NCBI GenBank assembly: GCA_964546285.1 | Contig: CAZJJK010000040.1 | Coordinates: forward strand, 1-25,246 | Direction: 5' to 3' | From: CAZJJK01 sp964546285 | Lineage (GTDB): Bacteria > Spirochaetota > Spirochaetia > Treponematales > Breznakiellaceae | Length of the DNA stretch: 25,246 bases | Shown here: in pieces, positions 15,079-23,178 of the stretch | Position numbering within the stretch: the stretch's first letter is position 1 | Layout: every line of letters starts with the position of its first letter | Notes under the pieces: generated by a model | Database searches by the model: none | Seen by the model: the letters and a program-made list of their open reading frames with translations, nothing else | What the model was told of the DNA's origin: nothing | Position numbers and translations under genes: made by a program

Positions 15079-16437
15079 ATGGAAAATAAGGGAACCTATA
15101 AAACCGTAATCGCTATAGCCGCGCCCGCCGTGGCGGAGCTTGTATTAAGCTCCTTAACTCAACTGGTAGATACCGTCATGGTTGGGCAGCTGGGAGCGTA
15201 TGCTATCAGCGCCGTTGGAATCACAAATCAGCCGCGTTTTATCATGTTGGCCTCATTCATCGCCCTAAATGTTGGCACCACCGCTCTTACGGCTCGGTTT
15301 AAAGGTCAGCGAAACCGAAAAGATTCCGATCTAGTTACAGGCCAGGCTATATTTTTATCGTTGGCGGCCGCGCTTCTGCTTACTATCCCGGGCACCGTCT
15401 TCGCCCGCCCGATGGTGCTGTTCATGGGCGCCGACGCCGATACCGTAACGGCCTCCGCCGCGTATTTCCGTGTGCTCATGTTAGGCTTTGTTCCCACTGT
15501 ATTGCCAATTACTGTCGCCGCCCTGCTAAGGGGCGCCGGCGATACGAGAACGCCTTTGCGATACAATATGATCGCCAATATCGCTAATATCTGTCTTAAT
15601 TATGTACTGATAAACGGTAAATTCGGTTTCCCGGCTTTGGGTGTGACCGGCGCCGCGCTGGCTACGGTACTTGCTAACTGTATCGCCTGCTTTATGGCGT
15701 TTTGGGTAATCCTAAGGCCTCGTTCGGCGACTGAGGCCGGAAGGGGCTTTGTCCGTTTACGCTTGACTCGTTCCGTATTGCTGCCCAATCCCAGTATGTT
15801 GAAGAGACTGTTGAGGATTGGTTTGCCGTCGGCGGCTGAGCAACTAGCGATGCGGGCCGGTTTGTTGATATATACCATAACCATCACCGCCCTTGGCACT
15901 AGGATATTCGCCGCCCATCAAATCACCTTGACTATTTTGAGCCTCTCCTTCGTTAATGGACAAGCTTTCGGTATAGCCGCGGCCAGCCTGACCGGTCAGG
16001 CGCTAGGTCGGGGAGATATAGAGGCCGCCAAGCGAAATTCAGCCGCCTGCCAAAAATTGGGCGCTCTTATCTCCTCCTTTATGGGCCTTTTTATGTTTCT
16101 CTTCCGCCACGCTCTTATCGGCTTGTTCACGACGGAGGAGGCGATTATCGCTCTTGGCTCCAGCGTACTGATTATCGCCGCCGCCATCCAACCCTTTCAA
16201 TCGTCTTTTCAAATTTACGCCGGGGCTCTACGCGGCGCCGGCGACTCTTTTTACCCGGCTCTATCGCTAACCTTCGGAATTTTATTGATCCGGCCGTCAA
16301 TGTCCTTGTTGTTGGTGAATTTCGCCGGCTTCGGTTTGATTGGCGCGTGGATCGCTCTGGCCACGGATCAGATAATGCGTTTCTTTTTTATCCTCGCGCG
16401 CTACAAGCGAGGTAAATGGGTTAATATGAGAGTTTAG
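15079..16437 (+). CDS. MATE-family multidrug/organic cation efflux protein
   Basis: This 452-residue integral membrane protein has about 12 transmembrane helices in two six-helix halves. The N-terminal signature is VAELVLSSLTQLVDTVMVGQLGAYAISAVG. The internal pseudo-repeat LLRGAGDTRTPLRYN (~150) and GALRGAGDSFYPAL (~385) marks the corresponding point of each half. MATE proteins export drugs or metabolites using Na+ or H+. The substrate is unknown. The ATG at 15079 has only a weak CTGGAA ribosome site. The 245-bp space before it is shared with the divergent dctP control region. An AT-rich palindrome pair follows the stop. Confidence 0.93.
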   Translation: MENKGTYKTVIAIAAPAVAELVLSSLTQLVDTVMVGQLGAYAISAVGITNQPRFIMLASFIALNVGTTALTARFKGQRNRKDSDLVTGQAIFLSLAAALLLTIPGTVFARPMVLFMGADADTVTASAAYFRVLMLGFVPTVLPITVAALLRGAGDTRTPLRYNMIANIANICLNYVLINGKFGFPALGVTGAALATVLANCIACFMAFWVILRPRSATEAGRGFVRLRLTRSVLLPNPSMLKRLLRIGLPSAAEQLAMRAGLLIYTITITALGTRIFAAHQITLTILSLSFVNGQAFGIAAASLTGQALGRGDIEAAKRNSAACQKLGALISSFMGLFMFLFRHALIGLFTTEEAIIALGSSVLIIAAAIQPFQSSFQIYAGALRGAGDSFYPALSLTFGILLIRPSMSLLLVNFAGFGLIGAWIALATDQIMRFFFILARYKRGKWVNMRV

Positions 16438-16453
16438 GAATAGTAAAGTGTCA

Positions 16454-16493
16454 AGAGTTTTTCACGAAATCCGCTAATTTCCAGAAAAACTCT
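16454..16493. repeat. Inverted repeat after the MATE gene
   Basis: AGAGTTTTTC (16454-16463) and GAAAAACTCT (16484-16493) are perfect complements around a 20-base loop, 17 bases after the MATE stop. There is no T-run after it; the large palindrome at 16501 follows within eight bases. It could fold as a weak terminator or be a protein-binding site. Confidence 0.45.
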
Positions 16494-16500
16494 CACGGTG

Positions 16501-16545
16501 TTATTGTACATATTTGTATATATATAATACAAATATGTACAATAA
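16501..16545. repeat. 45-bp AT-rich palindrome with perfect 19-bp arms
   Basis: Arms 16501-16519 (TTATTGTACATATTTGTAT) and 16527-16545 are perfectly complementary with a 7-base ATATATA centre. It lies 64 bp after the MATE stop and ~107 bp before the PatB-type gene. A second, smaller inverted site, TTATC-N6-GATAA, follows at 16563-16578. A symmetric element of this length could be a cruciform, an operator, a termination signal or a repeated element. Confidence 0.75.
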
Positions 16546-16651
16546 TAGTACGGTCATGATGATTATCGAATTTGATAAGTGCGAGGACTTTTCAAACCGT
16601 ATTTCTAGCGGATAGGCCAAACCTTTCCGCGGATTCGCGCTTGGAGGCTAT

Positions 16652-17854
16652 ATGGATTTCGATACGATACTCGATAGAAACGGTAGCGGCGCTTTAAAAT
16701 GGAACGTGCCACGCAAGGCCGATACGCGCGATATTATTCCCCTATGGGTGGCGGATATGGATTTCGCTTGTCCGCCCGCCGTAAGCGCCGCCCTAGCGGA
16801 ACGGCTACGCCATCCGATTTTTGGATATACCGAGCCGGATCCTTCGTATCTCGCCGCTATAAGAGCCTGGTACGCCCAGCGCTACGGTGCCGTTTTTGGT
16901 AAGGACGCGCTGCTTTTAGGTCCAGGCGCCGTATCATCTATCGCTGTTCTAGCGCGCCGTTTTTGTGCTCCAGGGGAGGGCGTGCTGGTCCTATCCCCAG
17001 TGTACGGTCCCTTTGTGTCAAAAGTTCTCGCCAATAATCGGGTCCCCGTTCTGGCTCGTCTTAACGCCGATCAAGCATTTCGCGCGCGTATGGATCTAGA
17101 AGCGGCTGATAGGGCTATAACGCGAGCCCGCGCGGCTGGTGTGGTTGTTCGCTTCATCCTTTTTTGTTCGCCGCATAATCCCGGGGGCGTCGTATGGACG
17201 CCAAACGAGTTATCTGAGTTGATCGCGTTCGCTAAAGATCGAGCTTTGCTTATCGCCGCGGATGAAATACATGGTGATCTTATCCTAAACGGCGGCCGCT
17301 TTACTTCGCTAGCCGGTTTTCCTGGCGCTGAGGAGAGAAGCCTTGTTTTTTCGTCCCCCAATAAGGCTTTCAATCTGGCGGGACTTCATATTTCCCATTT
17401 TGTTGTGGAAAATCCGGACCTTCGTTCCCAATTGAAACAAGGCCTTGCCGCTTTCGGAAGCCAAGAACCCAATGTCCTGTCGCAGACGGCGGCCAAAGCC
17501 GCCTATGAGAAAGCTGGTCCTTGGCTGGACGAGTTATTAGTATACCTTACGGCTAATGCCGATCGCGCTGTCGCCTTTATCAATAAAGAACTTCCCGGTT
17601 TACGCACACAAAGGCCTGAGGGGACCTACCTGTTGTGGGTGGACGCCTCAGCGCTTATCAAAAAGCGCGGTTTAGCCGATGAACGAGCTCTAGTAAGCCG
17701 TCTTGAGGAAGAAGCCAGAGTCCGCCTAACGGCGGGCGGCGATTTTGGCGTCGGCGGCGAAGGCTTTGTACGGATAAACATAGCCTGCCCGTGGCCGCTT
17801 CTGAGCGAAGCTCTTTCTCGCCTTAAAGCCTGGGTTGATGGGCCGCTTTCATAA
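16652..17854 (+). CDS. PatB/MalY-type PLP-dependent C-S lyase / aminotransferase
   Basis: The 400-residue fold-type I PLP enzyme has the PatB/MalY signature at the start: MDFDTILDRNGSGALKWN, then IPLWVADMDFACPPAV and IFGYTEPDPSYLAAI. Later motifs are CSPHNPGGVVW, ADEIHGDL with Asp204 for the pyridine nitrogen, SSPNKAFNLAG with Schiff-base Lys238, and a C-terminal FVRINIACP with the carboxylate Arg. Relatives cleave cystathionine or cysteine S-conjugates to thiol, pyruvate and ammonia, and MalY also represses maltose genes. GGAGG lies six bases before ATG. It stands alone downstream of the MATE gene; a short TTATC/GATAA inverted site lies in its leader. The stop codon falls inside a tandem hairpin repeat. 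Confidence 0.9.
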   Translation: MDFDTILDRNGSGALKWNVPRKADTRDIIPLWVADMDFACPPAVSAALAERLRHPIFGYTEPDPSYLAAIRAWYAQRYGAVFGKDALLLGPGAVSSIAVLARRFCAPGEGVLVLSPVYGPFVSKVLANNRVPVLARLNADQAFRARMDLEAADRAITRARAAGVVVRFILFCSPHNPGGVVWTPNELSELIAFAKDRALLIAADEIHGDLILNGGRFTSLAGFPGAEERSLVFSSPNKAFNLAGLHISHFVVENPDLRSQLKQGLAAFGSQEPNVLSQTAAKAAYEKAGPWLDELLVYLTANADRAVAFINKELPGLRTQRPEGTYLLWVDASALIKKRGLADERALVSRLEEEARVRLTAGGDFGVGGEGFVRINIACPWPLLSEALSRLKAWVDGPLS

Positions 17855-17876
17855 AGCGCCGCTTTCATAAAGCGCC
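17845..17876 (+). repeat. Tandem 16-bp repeat, each unit a small hairpin, at the patB-like stop
   Basis: GCTTTCATAAAGCGCC occurs twice back to back (17845-17860 and 17861-17876). Each unit contains the palindrome GCTTT-cat-AAAGC, and the TAA stop at 17852-17854 lies inside the first unit. There is no T-run, so termination is uncertain. It separates this gene from the convergent HAD gene. Confidence 0.7.
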
Positions 17877-17897
17877 GTTTAGGTCTAAGAAACCAGG

Positions 17898-18611
17898 CTA
17901 AAAGGCGATAGGCCCCGCGCTGGAGCTGGCGGCCAGGGCTAAATTAGCGGCAAGGGCATCAGCGCCGGCCGCCATGAGTTCGTCTCCGGTAAAACTGCCG
18001 CTTAAGCCGAGGCAGCGCATTCCGGCGGCCTTAGCGGCTTGAACCCCGCCAACAGCGTCTTCCACTACCCAACAGCTTTCAGGCGGGACCTTAAGCCGCC
18101 GGGCGGCTTCCAGAAAAATATCAGGGAAGGGCTTTTTTCTTTTAAGTTCCGATCCGTTTACCAGCGCGTCAAAAGCGCCATCGGCAAAACCTAATTCCCG
18201 TAAATTGACGCGTAGTTTTATTTCATCGGCGCTGGTAGCCACGGCGGTTTTTAGGCCCGCTTTACGGCAAGCCGTGATATAGACAGCGGCGCCGGGCAGT
18301 TCCTTTAGTTGGCCAGTGGCTATTTCCTCATAGATGGCGTACGTTCGTTTTTTTGCCGCCGGTCCGTCAAACGCGCTTAGGCCATACTTTTCGGCGACGC
18401 CGCCAATAAAGCGATCCTCGCCATGGCCGACAAAGGGCTTAAAGTCTTCATGTGTTACTTTTAGAGCGTATAGTTCCAGGAACATACGACGGGCGGCCTC
18501 CGCTATAAACCATTCGGAATCCACCAGCACTCCATCCATATCGAAAATCACCGCCCGTACCGCAAAGGAGCCTGTAGAAGCGCTTGCCCTAGTCGTTTCT
18601 TTGTTGATCAT
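17898..18611 (-). CDS. HAD-superfamily phosphatase/phosphoglucomutase-like hydrolase
   Basis: This 237-residue HAD hydrolase is of the beta-phosphoglucomutase/phosphoglycolate-phosphatase subfamily (IA). Motif I is FDMDGVLVDSEW with nucleophile Asp24 and acid/base Asp26. An alpha-helical cap follows, then motif II with ATSAD, the motif III lysine in KRKKPFPDIF, and motif IV VVEDAVGGVQAA. An 18-residue polar extension precedes the usual start. It removes phosphate from, or isomerises, a small sugar phosphate; the substrate is open. Its ATG overlaps the stop of the HD-domain gene by four bases (ATGA), so translation is coupled and the pair probably shares a process. Confidence 0.88.
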   Translation of the reverse strand: MINKETTRASASTGSFAVRAVIFDMDGVLVDSEWFIAEAARRMFLELYALKVTHEDFKPFVGHGEDRFIGGVAEKYGLSAFDGPAAKKRTYAIYEEIATGQLKELPGAAVYITACRKAGLKTAVATSADEIKLRVNLRELGFADGAFDALVNGSELKRKKPFPDIFLEAARRLKVPPESCWVVEDAVGGVQAAKAAGMRCLGLSGSFTGDELMAAGADALAANLALAASSSAGPIAF

Positions 18612-19423
18612 AGGTAACGCTTTTCCTCCCCGTCTAGGACAGCGGCGTAAAGTTCGATATAGCTCTTAATGGTGCTGGAGGCGATCTTTCCCAAAAGAAC
18701 TTCCTCAACCTGGAAAAAGCCGACCTCAGACGACATCGCCACGTCAATCCGAATGGGCTGTTCGGCGCCGGCGGATAAATGAACCGATTCTATGGAATTA
18801 GCCGAGTATTTATGAATATCGCCGACACGTGGCTCGGCGGCGATAGCCATGGGTATACGCGCCCGGCCTTTTTCCATGTCGCAGCCGTCCGCGACTAGTA
18901 TGACGCCCGCTTCTATAGAGTGGATACGTCTGCCTGCCATATGCCCCACAATACCCTCTATGGCTAAAGCCCGTATTACGACGCGCCGTTGGATCTCGTC
19001 CGGATACAGCGTGAGAAGCAAGCGTTCTAGGATAGGCTGGGCGAGATAGGCGCTATGGAGCTCGTGATCTTGGCGGCCGATAGTCATACCCAAATCGTGC
19101 AGGGATGAAGCCATAAGAACCGCGGTCAAACTGTCATCAAAGTCGCCGGCTTCTTCCGTTTCCAGACTGGTATGAATACCGGCCTTGCGCAATAAACCCA
19201 TCATGGTAACCGCGTTTAAAGAAACCTTACGCATATGGACTGGACCATGGTCGTTATAACCAAGGCGTTTTATGGAAACGTTGTTGGCGTATTCCTGTAA
19301 AGCGTGAATTTCAAGATCGGACAGGAGCAGTTCGGCGGCTCGCCGCGCGCCCCTTAGTTCGCCAAGGACCTTAATGGAAGAGAGAATTTTTCTATCAAGC
19401 GATAATTCTTTAGGAGATTTCAT
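18608..19423 (-). CDS. HD-domain phosphohydrolase
   Basis: This 271-residue cytosolic protein has metal-binding HD-superfamily features: His63 in NDHGPVHMRKV, the HD pair in SSLHDLGM (His109, Asp110), a DHELHS helix with additional histidines, and ADGCDMEKGRA (Asp179) closing the site. The C-terminal ~75 residues (from ~195) form a separate beta-rich part of unknown role. HD enzymes hydrolyse nucleotides or phosphoesters. There is no GYP motif, so it is not a standard cyclic-di-GMP phosphodiesterase. It is the first gene of a two-gene minus-strand unit with the HAD phosphatase. No strong ribosome binding site precedes the ATG at 19423. Confidence 0.82.
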   Translation of the reverse strand: MKSPKELSLDRKILSSIKVLGELRGARRAAELLLSDLEIHALQEYANNVSIKRLGYNDHGPVHMRKVSLNAVTMMGLLRKAGIHTSLETEEAGDFDDSLTAVLMASSLHDLGMTIGRQDHELHSAYLAQPILERLLLTLYPDEIQRRVVIRALAIEGIVGHMAGRRIHSIEAGVILVADGCDMEKGRARIPMAIAAEPRVGDIHKYSANSIESVHLSAGAEQPIRIDVAMSSEVGFFQVEEVLLGKIASSTIKSYIELYAAVLDGEEKRYL

Positions 19424-19532
19424 GCTTTGAAGATACCGGTCCGGCTGTTAAAAATCCAGCGGAAAGCGGACGTCAAGGAATAGCGCGATAGTTATTATCC
19501 AAATACTGGCCGGTCTAGTCCAAGGAAACGCG

Positions 19533-19561
19533 CCCACAGCTTTAGAGATCGAGGCTATAAT
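19533..19561 (+). promoter_or_regulatory. Candidate promoter of the pectate lyase unit
   Basis: A perfect TATAAT (19556-19561) lies 20 bases before the ATG. The best -35 at 17-bp spacing is the poor CCCACA, so activation by a regulator is likely if this promoter is used. Confidence 0.45.
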
Positions 19562-19581
19562 CAGTAAGTGGAGGAAAGAAA

Positions 19582-20097
19582 ATGTCAAAGAAAGGTCTAT
19601 TTTTCGTGATCCTAGCGGCGGCCACGCTCTTTATCACCATTCCAGCCTGTTTCGCTGAGGATTATCTATCGGCTAACGATCTTGAGGCGGAGAAGCTAAG
19701 CGAAATCAGGGATATCGATGGTTTCATCATCTACGCCCGCGCCGACAAGGGCGTAACGATTGAGGCGATCGATGAAGCCCGTGTCGCTCCGGACGGCGAG
19801 GTGTTTAACGCCCGTGTAAAATTGAACGGCGGCGGCGCCGTTGATTATCGGTCTATAGCGTTTTCGGCTGTCGCTGGGCAAACGGTTTCCATCTATCTGA
19901 ATAGCTCTAGTAAGACGGACGCCAGGACGCTGAAATTCGTTGACCTATCAAGTGGGACCGTCCTAGCCGAGCTTGCCGCGCCGCCGGATGATGGCGAGAA
20001 TGCCGGCTTGGTAGAGCTAGAATTAAGCGAAGATGGGGACTATGTTGTATTTTCCGCCAGTAGCGGCATCAACATCTATATGATTTATATAGAGTGA
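19582..20097 (+). CDS. Small secreted beta-rich protein, likely pectate-lyase-associated carbohydrate-binding module
   Basis: This 171-residue protein has a Sec signal peptide (residues 1-25, cleavage after CFA). The mature part is a predicted all-beta module with the run FNARVKLNGGGAVDYRSIAF, then VSIYLNSSSKTDARTL, and an ending SSGINIYMIYIE. I recall similar stretches (K-x-G-G, R-S-I-x-F, S-S-S-x-x-D-A-R, I-N-I-Y-x-I) as accessory modules fused to pectate lyases. Here it stands as a separate gene. GGAGGA precedes the ATG. Its TGA overlaps the GTG start of the pectate lyase, so the two are coupled. It may bind pectin and assist the lyase outside the cytoplasm. The function is inferred and no catalytic residues are visible. 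Confidence 0.75.
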   Translation: MSKKGLFFVILAAATLFITIPACFAEDYLSANDLEAEKLSEIRDIDGFIIYARADKGVTIEAIDEARVAPDGEVFNARVKLNGGGAVDYRSIAFSAVAGQTVSIYLNSSSKTDARTLKFVDLSSGTVLAELAAPPDDGENAGLVELELSEDGDYVVFSASSGINIYMIYIE

Positions 20098-23066
20098 AAA
20101 AAGCTCGGTCTTGGAGGCTCCGCTTATTTGACGCCTTTCCGCTGGCTCCGCTCTGCTGGCTCCTGTGGCTTACGCCCTTCTGGGCTTTCGCCGCGGACCA
20201 AGCCCCCTGGGCGGAGGTGGCGGCGCCGGCCTTTGTTTCTATTGAAGCTAAAGCGAGCGATCCAACTCGCGTAGTCGTGTCCTTTACGTTGGAGCTTGGG
20301 AGTTTAGGTGCCGACAAGGCTGTCGTTGAGCTGCGTGACCTAGCCGGCGCCCTCATTGAAGCTAAGGCTATCGGCCGATCAAAAAAAAGCGTTAAAAGCG
20401 CGGAGTTCACGCCCGCCGGTTCGGGACGCTACACTTTTCAAATAATTGCCTCACGTAAAGACGAGCTAGAGGAAAAATATTCCGATACGAGGTATTTTGA
20501 TTTCGCGTTTCCGTTATTTTCCCCTGTTTTCAGCGTTCGCAATCTTGGATCGGGCTCCGTTCATATTACCTGGGAAGCGGTAAAGGAGGCGGAAGCCTAC
20601 GAGCTCGTTTATAGCGATCCTGATGGAAAAAGCCAAAAACTGTCCGTTGACGCCGGGGGGGCTCGCGAAAAGGAAATCAGCGGTTTAGAGCTGGGCGCCG
20701 CGTACGCTTTCTCGCTTGCCGCGTCACGCGGTGGAGAACTGAGCGTCGCCGATCCTATCTTCAAAACAGTACGCGCCCAAGCTGACAGAATCTGGACTTT
20801 CACCTGGTTTGGGCAATCAACCAAGGCGACGCTCAATACCATCCAAATGATAGACGCCGATGAGCTTTCATTCAGGCTTAATTCCTGTTCGGTGTTAAAC
20901 GATGGCTCCATCGATCAAAAAGGCGGCAAGTTTACCGCCTTTCATGACGGCGTGTCGTTTTATTATACCAAAATTGATGCCGCGAAAGAGAATTTCGTTC
21001 TTTCAGCGACCTTTACCATCGATTATATAAATCCTACGGCGGATGGGCAGGAAGGTTTTGGCCTTTTGGCGATGGATAGCCTAGGCGAGCATGGCCTTAG
21101 TGCCGCGAATCATTACACCAACTCCGCCGGAATAATCGCCACCAAATTTGAGGAATATATTGGCGGGGTAAAGAAAACCAGCAAAGATACGCTGGGAGCC
21201 CGTTTTGTCAGCGGTTTAAGCCCTGAGCTTTTGGCTCTGGGGGATAGCGGCATTGCCCAACAAGGCAGGAGCCAGTCACGAGCCTATAGTTACGCCGCCT
21301 CGGATCTGGTTAAGGCCGGCGCTGTGTATCGGCTGTGCCTGAAAAAGACCAACACCGGCTATCACGCCATACTGGAAGACGAATACGCCGCTCCCGACGC
21401 GGTCACCGAGTATGTGCTGTATGGGCCGGAAAAACTCCTTCAGTTGGATAAGGAGTATGTGTACGTTGGCTTTGCCGTGGCTAGGGGCTGCAACGCCACG
21501 ATTAGCGATGTTTCCATGACGATAAGCGACCCCGCTACCGATCCTCCCGCCGCCGAGGAGCCGCCCGAACTAGTGCCCCTGCTCGTTAAGGTCGATTGCC
21601 CGGTGACAAGTTGGAAAACGGATTATCGCTTTACGCTCAACGCGAACGCCGATGGTTTTATTACCCTTACGGACCGTGAACGTCGTGTTGTCGCGCGGAA
21701 TGAGCCAGTGAGAGCCGGGGTGGACTATATCAAAGACGTAGCGCTCAAACCCGGTTTTAACGACTATTCCATTATTTTTACCCCTGATCCGGGGTATCGG
21801 CCTGGTGAAAATCAGGTAATGGCTGTCTGGGATAGAGAGTTTTCCGTCTATGTCGCGGAGCTCGCTCCGGTATACATCAATCATTCGGTTCTATTGCATT
21901 CGTATGATGCGCCTCGCCTTCATGTTTCCCCAGACGGCGACTTCTTGGGTAAGGGCGGACCGGATGATCCTATGGATTTGGACACAGCCCTGTCTTTCGC
22001 TAAACCTGGCCAAGATATTATCATGTCCGATGGCCTGTATGTCCGGTACAAACCGGTCCTCATTCCCCGAGGCATAGACGGCACGGCGGAAGCTCGGCAC
22101 GTGCTTAAAGCCGCGCCTGGCGCGAGCCCCATCCTTGATTTTAACAATGCCGGCGGGGGCATGCTGGTTTCCGGCGACTATTGGACGATTGAGGGGCTCA
22201 TTATCCGCGGTACTCCGGATAATGTGAAAGGTTTACAGGTCGCCGGCAATCATACTATCGTGCGCGCTGTCATCGCTCATGACTGCGGCGATACCGGCAT
22301 ACAGATATCGGGATCAAGCCTTGATCCCTTTGAAAAATGGCCAAGCTATAATTTGGTTGAACGCTGCTGGTCGTTCAATAACTGCGATCCCGCGGCCAAT
22401 AACGCGGATGGTTTTGCGGCTAAGCTAAGCTGCGGTGAAGGCAACGTTTTTCGTTCCTGTGTCGCGTATAGCAATATCGATGATGGCTGGGATCTGTATT
22501 CCAAGATAGAAAGCGGGCCGATTGGGGCGGTGCTTATAGAAGGCTGTGTCGCCTTCCGTAATGGCTCCTTATTGGATGGCTCTGGCAACGGCGATGGAAA
22601 CGGTTTCAAATTAGGCGGAGACGGTATCGCCGTGCCACATATTATCCGAAACTGTATCGCCTACGCCAATGGAACATCTGGAATATCCAGCAATTCCGAT
22701 CCGGCTGTTATCGTGCGGAATTGTAGCTCCTACGGCAACGGCGGCTCTAATATCAATTTGTACGGCAAAGGAGACGGGGAAAGGCTGTTTATCGCGAGCG
22801 GCGTTTTGTCCATGAAGGGAGGGGCGGCTGACGTTTACCGCGAAATGCCGGAATTAGCCTCATCCGATAATTATTTTTGGACAGGGGCCGAATGCGTTAA
22901 CGCGGAGGGAAAGAAGCTGGATCAAAGCGTTTTTGTCAACGTGGACAGCGCCGCTATGCCGATTCGCGAAAGCGATGGCGGTATCGATATGAACGGCCTT
23001 TTTACGTTGTCTAAGACCGCTCCGGTTGGGGTAGGGGCTCGGCTGACCGAGAAACTGAACCAATAA
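20094..23066 (+). CDS. Secreted pectate lyase, polysaccharide lyase family 9, multidomain
   Basis: The 990-residue exported protein has a signal peptide (~1-34, ending AFA). Two N-terminal beta-sandwich regions follow: ~35-135, and a fibronectin type III domain ~140-225 with SVHITWEAV and AYELVYSDPDG. A lectin-like domain spans ~230-490. A strand-rich linker leads to a right-handed beta-helix from ~615 to the end. The PL9 site is complete by comparison with Pel9A: calcium ligands Asp772 (NADGFAAK), Asp796, Asp797 and Asp800 (DDGWDLY), and catalytic Lys839 (GNGFKLGG). It cleaves polygalacturonate by beta-elimination. The start is GTG 20094, overlapping the stop of the small secreted protein. 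Export route beyond Sec and cell attachment are not evident; no C-terminal sorting signal was recognised. Confidence 0.93.
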   Translation: MKKARSWRLRLFDAFPLAPLCWLLWLTPFWAFAADQAPWAEVAAPAFVSIEAKASDPTRVVVSFTLELGSLGADKAVVELRDLAGALIEAKAIGRSKKSVKSAEFTPAGSGRYTFQIIASRKDELEEKYSDTRYFDFAFPLFSPVFSVRNLGSGSVHITWEAVKEAEAYELVYSDPDGKSQKLSVDAGGAREKEISGLELGAAYAFSLAASRGGELSVADPIFKTVRAQADRIWTFTWFGQSTKATLNTIQMIDADELSFRLNSCSVLNDGSIDQKGGKFTAFHDGVSFYYTKIDAAKENFVLSATFTIDYINPTADGQEGFGLLAMDSLGEHGLSAANHYTNSAGIIATKFEEYIGGVKKTSKDTLGARFVSGLSPELLALGDSGIAQQGRSQSRAYSYAASDLVKAGAVYRLCLKKTNTGYHAILEDEYAAPDAVTEYVLYGPEKLLQLDKEYVYVGFAVARGCNATISDVSMTISDPATDPPAAEEPPELVPLLVKVDCPVTSWKTDYRFTLNANADGFITLTDRERRVVARNEPVRAGVDYIKDVALKPGFNDYSIIFTPDPGYRPGENQVMAVWDREFSVYVAELAPVYINHSVLLHSYDAPRLHVSPDGDFLGKGGPDDPMDLDTALSFAKPGQDIIMSDGLYVRYKPVLIPRGIDGTAEARHVLKAAPGASPILDFNNAGGGMLVSGDYWTIEGLIIRGTPDNVKGLQVAGNHTIVRAVIAHDCGDTGIQISGSSLDPFEKWPSYNLVERCWSFNNCDPAANNADGFAAKLSCGEGNVFRSCVAYSNIDDGWDLYSKIESGPIGAVLIEGCVAFRNGSLLDGSGNGDGNGFKLGGDGIAVPHIIRNCIAYANGTSGISSNSDPAVIVRNCSSYGNGGSNINLYGKGDGERLFIASGVLSMKGGAADVYREMPELASSDNYFWTGAECVNAEGKKLDQSVFVNVDSAAMPIRESDGGIDMNGLFTLSKTAPVGVGARLTEKLNQ

Positions 23067-23178
23067 GGCTGAAGCGTTTGCGGCGCCCTTTGATGGGAAG
23101 GCGAGTGGGTGCGTTTAACGCGAAAGAAATACTAGTAATAATTATTGGTTGACCTAAGGCCAGAATGGGTACATCCTG

